DNA from: Cellulomonas sp. HZM
GTDB taxonomy: Bacteria; Actinomycetota; Actinomycetes; Actinomycetales; Cellulomonadaceae
Assembly (NCBI RefSeq): GCF_000708885.1
Contig: NZ_JEOE01000011.1
Coordinates: 48,417-112,416 of the forward strand
Reading direction: 5' to 3'
DNA: 64,000 nucleotides
In this document: positions 44,415 to 53,411 of the stretch, one piece after another
How the letters are laid out: the number at the start of each line of letters is the position of its first letter
Position numbering within the stretch: position 1 is the first letter of the stretch
Made by a program: the position numbers and the translations under genes
Notes under the pieces: generated by a model
The model's database searches: none
What the model was told of the DNA's origin: nothing
What the model saw: the letters and a program-made list of their open reading frames with translations, nothing else

Positions 44415-45602
44415 TCACGAGACCCCGAGCTGACCCGACAGGACGAGCACCGCGGCACCCGCGAGTGCTCCGTCCTCGTCCATGGCTGCCATCCGCAGCG
44501 CGAGCCCGTGCCCGATGACGGGCATCGTGCGCTCGCGAACGGTGGACAGTGCCGTCTCACGCAGGGGTCCGTCCAGGAGGTCCGGGGGGCCGGCCAGGAG
44601 GACCTCTGCGAGATCGAGCGCACTGACGACGGGAGCCAGGGCGATGCCCAGCTTCCGTCCGACCGACGCCAGGGCGGCGTCGGACTCCTCGGGGGTGAGA
44701 CCGGAGGTGCGACGGCGCAGGGCCGGCACGCTCAGGACGGTCTCGAGACAGCCCGCACGGCCGCACGCGCACACGGCGGGCTCCTCGTCGGACCCTGCGG
44801 CGGACTCCGCGTCGACGACGGTCACGTGACCGATCTCGCCCGCGGCGTTGTGGCGGCCCAGGACGAGCGCTCCGTCGACGACGATGCCCGCGCCGACGCC
44901 CTCGCCGATCGTGAGGACCATGCTCCCGGAGCCGGCGGCCTCGCCGTACGTGAACTCGCCGAGCGCGCGGGTGTTCGCGTCGTTCGCGACGTGCACGGGC
45001 ACCTCGAGGCGCTCGGTGAGCAGCGCCGCGAGCGGGAGGTCGTACCAGCCTCGGTTGGGTGCCTGGACCACGCGGCCGTCGGTGTCGATGACACCCGGGG
45101 ACGCGATGCCCAGGCCGATGACGGGACGGTCGGCGAGCGCGAGCAGGTCGCGGCACAGCTGCTCGAGGAGCTCGAGCGCCGCCTCGCCCACGCGGCCCTC
45201 GAGCGGGACCGAGCGACGCTCGACGACGTCCCCGACGAGCGTCATGACCGCGCCGAGGATGCGCTCGTCGTCGGTGAGGTCCACCGCGACGACGAGGAAG
45301 TCGGAGGTGCGCATCCCGACGAGCGTCGCGGGCTTGCCGACCTTGCCCTCGGAGCGGACGCCGAGCTCGCTGACGAGCCCTTCGGTGATGAGGTCCCCCA
45401 CCAGCCCGGAGACCGTGACGCGGGTGAGGCCCGTGGACCGCGCGATGTCGGCGCGCGACGAGGGCCCCTCGTGGAAGAGGTGCGCGAGCACCATGGACCG
45501 GTTGTGCGCCCGTGCGTGCTCCGGCAGCGCCTTGGTGGTCGGGCGCAGTGCCCGACCCACCGTGCGTGCCGCCCGCACCTGGGGCTGACCGGTCGTCGTC
45601 AT
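44415..45602 (-). CDS. ROK-family transcriptional repressor (NagC type)
   Basis: A 395-residue regulator with an N-terminal winged helix (NRSMVLAHLFHEGPSSRADI, then STGLTRVTVSGLVGDLITEG) and a ROK sugar-binding domain (VAVDLTDD, GIASPGVI, VANDANTRALGEF, CACGRAGCLE). The operator TTAGTA-N9-TACTAA overlaps its own promoter, so it should repress itself and the operon it leads until the sugar or sugar phosphate binds. The ATG at 45602 sits 7 nt after the -10, a leaderless start. Confidence 0.9.
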   Translation of the reverse strand: MTTTGQPQVRAARTVGRALRPTTKALPEHARAHNRSMVLAHLFHEGPSSRADIARSTGLTRVTVSGLVGDLITEGLVSELGVRSEGKVGKPATLVGMRTSDFLVVAVDLTDDERILGAVMTLVGDVVERRSVPLEGRVGEAALELLEQLCRDLLALADRPVIGLGIASPGVIDTDGRVVQAPNRGWYDLPLAALLTERLEVPVHVANDANTRALGEFTYGEAAGSGSMVLTIGEGVGAGIVVDGALVLGRHNAAGEIGHVTVVDAESAAGSDEEPAVCACGRAGCLETVLSVPALRRRTSGLTPEESDAALASVGRKLGIALAPVVSALDLAEVLLAGPPDLLDGPLRETALSTVRERTMPVIGHGLALRMAAMDEDGALAGAAVLVLSGQLGVS

Positions 45603-45607
45603 GTTTG

Positions 45608-45628
45608 TTAGTAGACCTTCCTTACTAA
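45608..45628. promoter_or_regulatory. Operator for the ROK repressor
   Basis: Perfect inverted repeat TTAGTA-N9-TACTAA overlapping the -10 region, of the TTAGT/ACTAA kind bound by ROK repressors. Also strikingly AT-rich for this genome. Confidence 0.75.
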
Positions 45629-45638
45629 AAGAAGTCAA
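45610..45638 (-). promoter_or_regulatory. Promoter of the amino-sugar operon
   Basis: On the minus strand TTGACT (45638-45633), 17 nt, then TCTACT (45615-45610); the start codon ATG is 7 nt further. Close to the vegetative sigma consensus. Confidence 0.65.
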
Positions 45639-45921
45639 CCAACATCTGTGACCGTGACCACATCGTGACCGGACGGTGACATCCCGGAATCACGCGTCAC
45701 ACGGACGTCATCTAGCGGCTCCGACCTGCGACGACGCACCTGGCCTGTACATCCGTCCAGGTCAGCGCTGTGAGAGCGCGGCCATCGCCGCGAGGCCTCC
45801 GGCCTCTCTCCACGCGGCGGCGACGGCCGTCCGGGTGAAGCCCGCCTCGGACCCGCTTCACCCGCACGAGGGCGCCACGGAGGGACGCCGCGGGCGTGCG
45901 GTCCGAGGCGCTGCACGTCAC
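45639..45921. other. Intergenic stretch without a convincing gene
   Basis: About 280 bp upstream of the amino-sugar operon promoter and downstream of the sortase gene. A 10-bp inverted repeat (CGCCTCGGAC at 45843-45852 with 45901-45910) with a long loop could be part of a terminator for the sortase operon. Open frames here lack ribosome-binding sites or recognisable sequence. Confidence 0.5.
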
Positions 45922-46680
45922 TCAGGCAAGGTGCGCGAACACCACGGTGTTGTCGACGTAGTGGCCCGTCCTACGGTCGAACGCTCCCCCGCACGTGATC
46001 AGCCGCAGCTCCGGGCGGTCGGTGTTGGCGTACACGACGGTGATCGGGAAGTCGTCCTTGGGGTAGGACGCGACGCCGTCCACGACGAAACGCACGACCG
46101 ACCCGTCGGTCCGCGTGACGTCGATCCGCGCTCCCTTCTGAATGCGGCCGAGCTCGTGGAAGACCGAGGGGCCGTTCGCGCCGTCGACGTGCCCCTCGAT
46201 CACGGCGGGACCGACGGCTCCCGGTCGGGGGCTCCCGTCGAACCACGCGGCGCGGTCGTAGTTCGGCCCCTTGGCCGGGACCGCGATCGTCCCGTCGGAC
46301 GCGAGACCCAGGGTCAGCAGGCGCGACGACACGTGGAGCGACGGGATGGAGACGCTCTGCGGTCTCGGGACGCCGGTCGCCGCGGCGGACGGCGCCCCTG
46401 CGGGAGCGGAAGCCGCTGAGGTCGGCGCAGCCCCGCGGTCGTCGGGTGTCGCCGAGGGACCGGGAGCCGGCACCCCACGACCGGCGCCCGCCGCACCGTC
46501 GCGCGATGACGGTGCGGCGGACGCCGCGGGCGTCGGCGGCGCGGGCAGCTGCGCCGCGAGCGCCGTGGTCACCGCCGCGCCACCGGCCGCGAGGAGGCCG
46601 GCACCGACGACGACGGCGGCCACCCGACGGCGCCCACGCCCCGGCTGGTGCCCGGGCGTCCGGGCGCCGTCGGCGTCCAT
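45922..46680 (-). CDS. Class F sortase
   Basis: A 252-residue protein: N-terminal membrane anchor (VAAVVVGAGLLAAGGAAVTT), a long Pro/Ala linker and a sortase domain with VIEGHVDG (catalytic His) and LRLITCGG (catalytic Cys in TCG), then RRTGHYVDN (Arg). Class F sortases join surface proteins to the actinobacterial cell wall. Its start overlaps by one base the stop of a gene for a CHRD surface protein, which is likely its substrate. Confidence 0.9.
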   Translation of the reverse strand: MDADGARTPGHQPGRGRRRVAAVVVGAGLLAAGGAAVTTALAAQLPAPPTPAASAAPSSRDGAAGAGRGVPAPGPSATPDDRGAAPTSAASAPAGAPSAAATGVPRPQSVSIPSLHVSSRLLTLGLASDGTIAVPAKGPNYDRAAWFDGSPRPGAVGPAVIEGHVDGANGPSVFHELGRIQKGARIDVTRTDGSVVRFVVDGVASYPKDDFPITVVYANTDRPELRLITCGGAFDRRTGHYVDNTVVFAHLA

Positions 46681-47504
46681 CAGCGGTCGTCGGCCGTGCG
46701 GTCGACGTGCTGGCCCACCTGCTGAGCGGGCACGACGTCTCGACGACGGCGCAGGACGAGCACCGCACCAGCAGCCATCGCCAGTCCGCCCGCGGCGAGC
46801 AGGCCGGTGTCCTGGACGCCGGCGGTCGAGCCGCTGCCGGTCTGCGCCCCTCCGGAAGGCATCGCCGACATCTGCGAGACCGCGAGCACGCCGCAGAGCG
46901 CCGGGTCGGTGGCCTCGGTGGGCAGCGACGGGTCGAGGTCGGACTTCGTGTCGCCGTCGTACTTGCCGTCACCGTTGTGGTCGACTCCGTGGATCACGAC
47001 GACGGACTTGCCCGCGATGATCGCCTCGCCCACCTCGTGCGACACCTTGATCGAGCCGCGCTGGTAGCTGATCTTGCCGCCCTTGGCCGTGTCGAACCGA
47101 TCGACCGCGAGGCCCGACCTGGGCGAGGTGTCACCGGTCTTGGTCAGGGAGACGACGATGTCGCCGTAGGCCGGGCCGCCCTCGGTGGTGTTCAGCGTGC
47201 CGCTGCCGTCCTTGTCGTCGGACGCCGCCGGGCACTCGTGGCGAGCCTCCGCCCCGAAGTGGATGTGCGCGGCGTGCGGGTTGTCCGGGAGCAGGCCCTC
47301 GGCGGTGAACGTCACCGTGAGCACGTCGTCCTTGACGGTCGTCATGGCGACGCCCGAGCCGTCCGCGTCGTTGAGCGCGACAGGCGCGAGCTTCGCTTCG
47401 TTGGATCCCGAGTCGGAGGCCGCCGACGCCGGGAGCGCCATCGCGAGCATCGCGGCGAGCGACACGGCGGGCACCGCGAGCGCGGCGCGGTAGGAGGTCT
47501 TCAT
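46680..47504 (-). CDS. Secreted CHRD-domain surface protein, probable sortase substrate
   Basis: A 274-residue protein with a signal peptide (LAMALPASAASD cleavage region), a CHRD-like domain (NPHAAHIHFGAEARHECPA, GDIVVSLTKTGD, SVVVIHGVDHNGDGKYDG with an EF-like Asp cluster) and a C-terminal part with VQDTG, a hydrophobic helix and RRRR. The VQDTG-helix-Arg arrangement resembles a sortase sorting signal but with an atypical 20-residue tail after it. Coupling to a class F sortase gene supports cell-wall attachment. Confidence 0.8.
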   Translation of the reverse strand: MKTSYRAALAVPAVSLAAMLAMALPASAASDSGSNEAKLAPVALNDADGSGVAMTTVKDDVLTVTFTAEGLLPDNPHAAHIHFGAEARHECPAASDDKDGSGTLNTTEGGPAYGDIVVSLTKTGDTSPRSGLAVDRFDTAKGGKISYQRGSIKVSHEVGEAIIAGKSVVVIHGVDHNGDGKYDGDTKSDLDPSLPTEATDPALCGVLAVSQMSAMPSGGAQTGSGSTAGVQDTGLLAAGGLAMAAGAVLVLRRRRDVVPAQQVGQHVDRTADDR

Positions 47505-47636
47505 GATTCGTCCCCTCGTCGTCCCGTCGACGTCGTCGTGATGTCGACGGGGTACGGAGGCCGCCTGGGGAGCGACCCTGTGCACGGGGTTCGGTGCCGC
47601 TCGGCCGACGGATGGGTCGGCCCGGGTCGTCTGCCC

Positions 47637-48485
47637 TCAACGGATCGCGGCGGTCCATCCGAGCGCGCCTCGTCCGCGCACCGACAGGCTCGCGACATCG
47701 ACCGCCGCCTCGAGCGCCGTCCGGGGCGTCAGGCCACGCGCGAGACCCGCGGCCATCGCACCGTGCAGCACGTCCCCGGCGCCGAGGGTGTCGACCACCT
47801 CGTCGGCGGGCACGAGCGGCGGCACCACGTCGGCCTCGCCACGGACGAGCACCGCACCGGCACCCTGGGACCGTGCGACCCACGCGGGCCCGGGCAGGTC
47901 GGGCAGGACCTGTGCGGTGCCGGGAGCTGCGAAGTCCGCCGACAGGAGCGCGAGGTCGACGTGCGCCAGCAGCTCCTCGAGCCCGGGCTTCCAGCTGCCG
48001 CCGTCGAGCAGCACGGGCACCCCGGCGCGGGCCGCGCGTGCGACCCGGACTCCGGCAGCGAGGTGGTGCCCGTCGACGAGCACCGCGCCCGCGTCGTCGA
48101 GCACCGCCGGGAGCAGCCGGGCGACGTCGTGCACGTCGGCGGTCCCGGTCGCGTTCGTCGAGACGACGGCGCGCTCACCCGTCCCCGCGGTGACCAGCAC
48201 CGTGGAGACCGCGGGTGCCCCGGCTCGCCCGCCCAGGAGGTCGACGACGTGCACACCACGCTCCTCGAGCGCCGCGCGCACGAGGTCGCCGAGCGGCGAT
48301 CGGCCGAGCGCCGTGACGAGCGTCGCGGGCACGCCGAGCGCGACGGCCGTCGCGGCCGCGTTGGCCGCGGGACCGCCGAACGCCACGGCGAGGTCGCGGG
48401 CGACGACCTTCTGGTCCGGTGCGGGCAGCGCGTCGACGACCTGCACCACGTCGAGCGTGGCGAGCCCGCACGCGACGACGCGCAC
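47637..48485 (-). CDS. PfkB-family carbohydrate kinase
   Basis: A 282-residue kinase with GGPAANAAATAVALGVPA (PfkB signature 1), TNATGTADVHD, and the end signature VVDTLGAGDVLHGAMAAGLA (catalytic Asp in GAGD). It probably phosphorylates a sugar or nucleoside; ribokinase-like fold. The GTG at 48485 follows the stop of a small membrane protein gene by 5 bp, so both share an operon. Confidence 0.85.
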   Translation of the reverse strand: MRVVACGLATLDVVQVVDALPAPDQKVVARDLAVAFGGPAANAAATAVALGVPATLVTALGRSPLGDLVRAALEERGVHVVDLLGGRAGAPAVSTVLVTAGTGERAVVSTNATGTADVHDVARLLPAVLDDAGAVLVDGHHLAAGVRVARAARAGVPVLLDGGSWKPGLEELLAHVDLALLSADFAAPGTAQVLPDLPGPAWVARSQGAGAVLVRGEADVVPPLVPADEVVDTLGAGDVLHGAMAAGLARGLTPRTALEAAVDVASLSVRGRGALGWTAAIR

Positions 48486-48490
48486 GCGCG

Positions 48491-48841
48491 TCAGGCGTCC
48501 GCGAGCGCGGCCCGCTCGTCGCGCCCCGCGCCGGCCCGGTCGACGAGCGTCCAGGTCACAGCTCCGAGCACGGCGGCGACGAGCGCCACGGACGGCCACG
48601 CGCCGAGGTGCGGCGCGAGCACGTGCGCGGCGACGAAGCACACCAGCCCGGTCAGCACGACGAGGACGAGACGTGCCGCACCCGACGCACGCGAGCGCCA
48701 CACGCACCACGCGACCCCGGCGACGAGCACGACGCCACCGAGCGCGCGCACCCCGGTGCCCTGCGCGACGGCGAACCCGACGACGAGCGTCAGCGCCGCG
48801 AGGGGCCAGGTGGGCAGCGACGAGGCAGCGAGGCGTGGCAC
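48491..48841 (-). CDS. Small membrane protein, four helices
   Basis: A 116-residue hydrophobic protein with helices WPLAALTLVVGFAVAQGTGV, ALGGVVLVAGVAWCVW, LVLVVLTGLVCFVAAHVL and VALVAAVLGAVTWTLV and an acidic C-terminal tail. It resembles unassigned actinobacterial inner-membrane proteins. The GTG at 48841 follows TACAGT by 6 nt, a leaderless promoter. Operon with the PfkB kinase downstream. Confidence 0.7.
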   Translation of the reverse strand: MPRLAASSLPTWPLAALTLVVGFAVAQGTGVRALGGVVLVAGVAWCVWRSRASGAARLVLVVLTGLVCFVAAHVLAPHLGAWPSVALVAAVLGAVTWTLVDRAGAGRDERAALADA

Positions 48842-48847
48842 GCGGCC

Positions 48848-48853
48848 ACTGTA
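48848..48853 (-). promoter_or_regulatory. Leaderless -10 element of the small membrane protein/PfkB operon
   Basis: TACAGT on the minus strand, 6 nt before the GTG at 48841. Confidence 0.5.
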
Positions 48854-49003
48854 CGGCGCGCGGCTGGACGCGACGCTCGGTCCCGCGGTTCGGACCCGGT
48901 CCGGTCCACCGCCGCCTGGACCGGACGTCCCGTGCGCCCCGCCGGTCCCCGCCAGTAGGTTGGTGGCAGTCCTCAGCACCCTCCACCAGGAAGGGGCACG
49001 CAC

Positions 49004-50674
49004 GTGTCCACGCAGCCGATCGACGCCACCACCACGAGCGCCTGGCAGGCCCTGTCCGAGCACGAGTCGACGCTGACGCCGGACCTGCGGCGCTGGTTCG
49101 CCGACGACCCCGAGCGTGCCGCGCGGCTCACGCTGCAGCTCGCGGACCTGCACGTCGACCTGTCCAAGAACCTCGTCACCGACGACACCGTCACGCTGCT
49201 CGTGCAGCTGGCCGAGCAGGTCGGCGTCGCGGACCGCCTCGCCGCGATGCTTCGGGGCGACCACATCAACGTCACCGAGGACCGTGCGGTGCTGCACACC
49301 GCGCTGCGCCGACCGGCTGGGGCGCAGCCGGCGCTCGTGGTCGACGGCCAGGACGTCGACCACGACGTCCAGGAGGTCCTCGACAAGGTGTCGGCGTTCG
49401 CGGACAAGGTCCGCTCGGGCGAGTGGGTCGGCGTCACGGGCGAGCGCGTGCGAACCGTGGTGAACATCGGCATCGGCGGGTCCGACCTCGGACCTGTGAT
49501 GGTCTACGAGGCGCTCAAGCCCTATGTGCAGGAGGGGCTCGAGGTGCGGTTCGTGTCGAACATCGACCCGACCGACCTCGCCGAGAAGGTCAAGGACCTC
49601 GACCCCGCCTCGACGCTGTTCATCGTCGCGTCGAAGACGTTCGGAACGCTCGAGACGCTGACCAATGCGCGGCTCGCACGCGACTGGCTGTGGGAGCAGC
49701 TGGGTACCGCCGACGACGAGGCCGCGCGGAACGACGCCGTCGCGCACCACTTCGTCGCGGTGTCGACCGCACTCGACAAGGTCGCCGCGTTCGGCATCGA
49801 CCCCGCCAACGCGTTCGGGTTCTGGGACTGGGTCGGCGGCCGCTACTCGGTGGACTCGGCGATCGGCACGTCGGTCGCGATCGCGATCGGCCCCGACGGG
49901 TTCCGGGACTTCCTCGCGGGCTTCCACGCGGTCGACGAGCACGTCGCGACCACGCCGTTCGAGCGCAACGTGCCCGTCCTGATGGGCCTGCTCAACGTCT
50001 GGTACGTCAACTTCCTCGGCGCCCACACGCACGCCGTGCTCCCCTACGCGCAGTACCTGCACCGCTTCCCGGCGTACCTGCAGCAGCTCACGATGGAGTC
50101 CAACGGCAAGTCCGTGCGCTGGGACGGCTCGCCCGTGACGACGCAGACCGGTGAGGTGTTCTGGGGCGAGCCCGGTACCAACGGGCAGCATGCGTTCTAC
50201 CAGCTGATCCACCAGGGGACGCGCCTGATCCCCGCGGACTTCATCGCCGTGGCGAACCCGGCGCACCCGCTCAAGGACGGCGGCACCGACGTCCACGCGC
50301 TGTTCCTGGCGAACTTCTTCGCGCAGACCAAGGCGCTGGCGTTCGGCAAGACGGCCGACGAGGTTCGCGCCGAGGGCACGGCGGAGCACATCGTCCCGGC
50401 GCGCGTGTTCTCGGGGAACCGGCCGACCACGTCGATCCTCGCTCCGGCGCTCACGCCGTCGGTCGTGGGTCAGCTCATCGCGCTGTACGAGCACATCACG
50501 TTCGTGCAGGGCGTCGTGTGGGGCATCGACTCGTTCGACCAGTGGGGCGTCGAGCTCGGCAAGAAGCTCGCCCTCGAGATCGCCCCCGCGGTCGAGGGCG
50601 ACGCGTCCGCGCTCGAGCAGCAGGACGCCTCGACGCGCTCGCTCATCTCGACCTACCTCGAGCTGCGGGACTGA
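49004..50674 (+). CDS. pgi: Glucose-6-phosphate isomerase
   Basis: A 556-residue isomerase with [50 protein letters not shown] (Pgi signature) and [15 protein letters not shown] (catalytic His), [16 protein letters not shown]. It interconverts glucose- and fructose-6-phosphate, also the entry point for fructose-6-phosphate from nagB. AGGAAGGGG precedes the GTG at 49004. Length matches the long form of the family. Confidence 0.97.
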   Translation: MSTQPIDATTTSAWQALSEHESTLTPDLRRWFADDPERAARLTLQLADLHVDLSKNLVTDDTVTLLVQLAEQVGVADRLAAMLRGDHINVTEDRAVLHTALRRPAGAQPALVVDGQDVDHDVQEVLDKVSAFADKVRSGEWVGVTGERVRTVVNIGIGGSDLGPVMVYEALKPYVQEGLEVRFVSNIDPTDLAEKVKDLDPASTLFIVASKTFGTLETLTNARLARDWLWEQLGTADDEAARNDAVAHHFVAVSTALDKVAAFGIDPANAFGFWDWVGGRYSVDSAIGTSVAIAIGPDGFRDFLAGFHAVDEHVATTPFERNVPVLMGLLNVWYVNFLGAHTHAVLPYAQYLHRFPAYLQQLTMESNGKSVRWDGSPVTTQTGEVFWGEPGTNGQHAFYQLIHQGTRLIPADFIAVANPAHPLKDGGTDVHALFLANFFAQTKALAFGKTADEVRAEGTAEHIVPARVFSGNRPTTSILAPALTPSVVGQLIALYEHITFVQGVVWGIDSFDQWGVELGKKLALEIAPAVEGDASALEQQDASTRSLISTYLELRD

Positions 50675-50682
50675 TGTGCGCA

Positions 50683-50709
50683 CGGCCCGGCGCGCCACGC
50701 GCCGGGCCG
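50683..50709 (+). terminator. Hairpin terminator of pgi
   Basis: CGGCCCGGCGCG pairs its complement with a 3-nt loop, 9 bp past the stop. Confidence 0.75.
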
Positions 50710-50726
50710 CGCTGCACACTGGCCCC

Positions 50727-51137
50727 ATGAGCGACTGGAACCAGCAGATCATCGACGAGTTCCGAGCGAACGGCGGCGACGTCGCGACGAACGGCTTCGG
50801 CAAGGGCCTGGTGCTGCTGCACCACCGTGGCGCGCGCACGGGCACCGAGCGCACGAGCCCGGTCGCGGCGATCCCCGACGGCTCGGGCGCCTGGTTCGTC
50901 GCCGCGTCGAAGGGCGGTGCGCCCGACAACCCGGCGTGGTACCACAACCTGCTGGCGCACCCGGACGTGGAGATCGAGACCCCCGACGACGGCACGGTGG
51001 ACGTGCACGCGGCCGAGCTCGTCGGGCGCGAGCGCGACGACGCGTGGGAGCTGTTCAAGCAGCGCTCCGAGGGCTTCCGGTCCTACGAGGAGCGCACGAG
51101 CCGGACCATCCCGGTGCTGCGCCTCACGCGCCGCTGA
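50727..51137 (+). CDS. Deazaflavin (F420)-dependent nitroreductase-family protein
   Basis: A 136-residue protein of the DDN/DUF385 split beta-barrel group: NQQIIDEFRANGG, RTSPVAAIPDGSGAWFVAAS, GGAPDNPAWYHNLLAHPDVE and the PVLRL end. The members use F420 (or related flavins) to reduce quinones or nitro compounds. Whether this genus makes F420 cannot be judged here. The 3' end overlaps the convergent DUF72 gene by 14 bp. No clear ribosome-binding site at the ATG. Confidence 0.8.
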   Translation: MSDWNQQIIDEFRANGGDVATNGFGKGLVLLHHRGARTGTERTSPVAAIPDGSGAWFVAASKGGAPDNPAWYHNLLAHPDVEIETPDDGTVDVHAAELVGRERDDAWELFKQRSEGFRSYEERTSRTIPVLRLTRR

Positions 51138-51990
51138 GCCGCGCGATCAGTCCCATCGCGTCCGCCGGAGCGCGCACCTTCACGTCGTTGTCGAAGTAGA
51201 CGTGCACGTCGCGCGCGTGTGCGTGCGTCGCGGCGGGACCGACGCGCCGCGTGTCGTCGGGCTCGCCGCCCGCGGCCCACGCCCGGACGCGGTCGGCCCA
51301 CCGGTCGAGCGCCGCATCGTCGTACCCGCTCGTGTACAGCTCGCTGTCGCCGTGCAGGCGCACGTACACGACGTCGGAGGTCACGTCCTCCATGAGCGGC
51401 CAGCGCCCGGCGGTGTCCGCGACGACGAGCCCCACGTCGTGCTCGCGCAGCAGCTCGACGAACGCGGGCGTGCGGAACGAGTCGTGCCGCACCTCCACGA
51501 CGTGCCGCACGCGCCGGTCGGCGTCGGTCGTGGTCCACGCCCGGCCGTCGAGCCGCTCGTCGTGCCGCTGCGACAGCGCGGCCGCCTGCGTCGTCGTGCG
51601 GGGCAGCAGCCGGAGGAAGTCGGCGAGCCGCTCTGCGTCGAACCCGAGCGTGGGAGGCAGCTGCCAGAGCACGGGGCCCAGGTGGTCGCCGAGCGCCAGG
51701 ACACCGCTCGCGAAGAAGTTCGCGAGCGGCACCTCGACGTCCGCGAGCTTCTTCATGTGCGTCACGAACCGCGGCCCCTTGACGGACATCACGAAGCCGG
51801 TCGGGACCTGCTCGGTCCAGGACACGAACGAGGCGGGCCTCTGCAGCGCGTAGAAGGTGCCGTTGACCTCGATCGACGTCACGTGGGCCGCCGCGTACGC
51901 GAGCTCGTCGGCCTGACGTAGGCCGCGCGGGTAGAACACGCCGCGCCACGGCGCGTAGCGCCAGCCCGAGATCCCCACGTGCGCCGTCAC
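51124..51990 (-). CDS. DUF72 (YecE) family protein
   Basis: A 288-residue TIM-barrel-like protein: HVGISGWRYAPWRGVFYPRG, TSIEVNGTFYALQRP, WQLPPTLGFD, VEVRHDSF and VYFDNDVKVRAP. Biochemical role of the family is not settled. The GTG start at 51990 gives the typical N-terminus. It ends within the neighbouring convergent gene. Confidence 0.85.
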   Translation of the reverse strand: MTAHVGISGWRYAPWRGVFYPRGLRQADELAYAAAHVTSIEVNGTFYALQRPASFVSWTEQVPTGFVMSVKGPRFVTHMKKLADVEVPLANFFASGVLALGDHLGPVLWQLPPTLGFDAERLADFLRLLPRTTTQAAALSQRHDERLDGRAWTTTDADRRVRHVVEVRHDSFRTPAFVELLREHDVGLVVADTAGRWPLMEDVTSDVVYVRLHGDSELYTSGYDDAALDRWADRVRAWAAGGEPDDTRRVGPAATHAHARDVHVYFDNDVKVRAPADAMGLIARLSGA

Positions 51991-52060
51991 CCGTGCAGCC
52001 TGCCCGTCACGAGCGGGTCGTGCGCGGCGACGCCCGCAGGACGCGCGAACATCGTGCCCG

Positions 52061-53299
52061 TCAGCGCACGAAGCGCTCCCCGCGCTCCACGACGACTCCC
52101 CGGTGCGTCTCGTCGTCCCACGTGTAGACCGTGCGCCCTTCGATGAGCACGTGCTCGGCGCGCGAGCCGATCTCGAGCGGGTCGCCCGACCACACGACGA
52201 CGTCGCCGTCGCGCCCGACCTCGAGGGCCCCGACGCGCGCGTCGAGCCCGAGGAACTGCGCGGGGTTGGTGGTGAGCGCCTCGAGCGCGGCGTCGTGCGG
52301 CAGGCCTTCCTTGACCGCGAGCGTGGCCTGGTGCACGAGGAAGTTGATCGGCACGACGGGGTGGTCCGTGGTGATCGCGACCCGCACCCCCGCTGCGTGC
52401 AGCCGCGCGAGGTTCGCGATCGCGCGGTCGCGCAGCTCGACCTTCGAGCGGGACGTGAACATCGGGCCGAAGATGACCGGCACGTCGCGCTCGGCGATCA
52501 CGTCGGCGATCTTGTGCGCCTCGGTGCCGTGGTTGATGACGAGCTTGTAGCCGAACTCGTCGGCCAGCCGCAGCGCGGTGGCGATGTCGTCGTGCCGGTG
52601 CGTGTGCTGGTCCCAGTACAGCTCGCCGTCGAGCACCCGCGCGAGGGTCTCGAGGCCGAGGTCGGTCGCGAACGGCTCACCCTTGCGCTCGGCCGCCTCG
52701 CGCGCCGCGCGGTAGTGCTGCGCCTTGCGGAACTGGTCACGGATGATCATCGCCGTGCCGAGGCGTGTGGAGGGCAGCTGCTTGCGCTCTCCGTACACGC
52801 GCTTGGGGTTCTCGCCGAGCGCCGACTTCACGCTCACCGCGTCGCTGATGACCTGCTCGTCGATCGTGCGGCCGCCCCACGACTTGATCGCGACGCTCTG
52901 GCCGCCGATCACGTTGCCCGAGCCCGGCTTGACGACGACCGACGTGACGCCGCCGGACAGCGCGTCGCGGAAGCCCTCGTCGTCGATGTTCACCGCGTCG
53001 ATCGCGCGGACCCCCGCCGTGACGGGCTGCACCATCTCGTTGGTGTCGTTGCCCGCGGCTCCTTCGCCCTCCTCGTGGATGCCGACGTGCCCGTGCGCCT
53101 CGACGAAGCCCGGCAGCACCCAGCGCCCGGTCGCGTCGACCACGCGCGCGTGGTCCGGCACCTCGACGTCCACGCCGACGGCGGCGATCCGGCCGTCGAC
53201 GACGAGCACCGTGCCGCGCTCGATCGGGGGTGCGCTCACGGGGACGACGAGACCCCCGGTGATCGCGACGACGGCGTGCGTGCTGGGGGCTGTGTCCAT
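52061..53299 (-). CDS. Amidohydrolase (imidazolonepropionase-like)
   Basis: A 412-residue metallo-dependent hydrolase with VLPGFVEAHGHVG (HxH metal site), DQHTHRHDDI, INHGTEAHK, TTDHPVVP and ALTTNPAQFLGLDARVGALE, the standard C-terminal composite domain. It probably hydrolyses a ring C-N bond; the actual substrate is unknown. ATG at 53299 follows TACGGT by 6 nt, a leaderless promoter. It is followed 60 bp on by nothing in the operon; upstream is the divergent S4 gene. Confidence 0.85.
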   Translation of the reverse strand: MDTAPSTHAVVAITGGLVVPVSAPPIERGTVLVVDGRIAAVGVDVEVPDHARVVDATGRWVLPGFVEAHGHVGIHEEGEGAAGNDTNEMVQPVTAGVRAIDAVNIDDEGFRDALSGGVTSVVVKPGSGNVIGGQSVAIKSWGGRTIDEQVISDAVSVKSALGENPKRVYGERKQLPSTRLGTAMIIRDQFRKAQHYRAAREAAERKGEPFATDLGLETLARVLDGELYWDQHTHRHDDIATALRLADEFGYKLVINHGTEAHKIADVIAERDVPVIFGPMFTSRSKVELRDRAIANLARLHAAGVRVAITTDHPVVPINFLVHQATLAVKEGLPHDAALEALTTNPAQFLGLDARVGALEVGRDGDVVVWSGDPLEIGSRAEHVLIEGRTVYTWDDETHRGVVVERGERFVR

Positions 53300-53305
53300 G
53301 CCTGG

Positions 53306-53311
53306 ACCGTA
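53306..53311 (-). promoter_or_regulatory. Leaderless -10 element of the amidohydrolase gene
   Basis: TACGGT on the minus strand, 6 nt before the ATG at 53299. Confidence 0.55.
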
Positions 53312-53411
53312 CGTCGCCCGGGGCGACGGATGCACGTGCTCGGGCGGGGCGAGGTCGTCGCGCACGCCGCCGTCGACCGCTCGTGCCCGCACGGCGTGCG
53401 ACGCTAGGACC

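Noticed and set aside
45635..45916. Minus-strand open frame of 93 codons upstream of the amino-sugar promoter
   Set aside because: No ribosome-binding site, low-complexity Arg/Pro sequence and no recognisable family.
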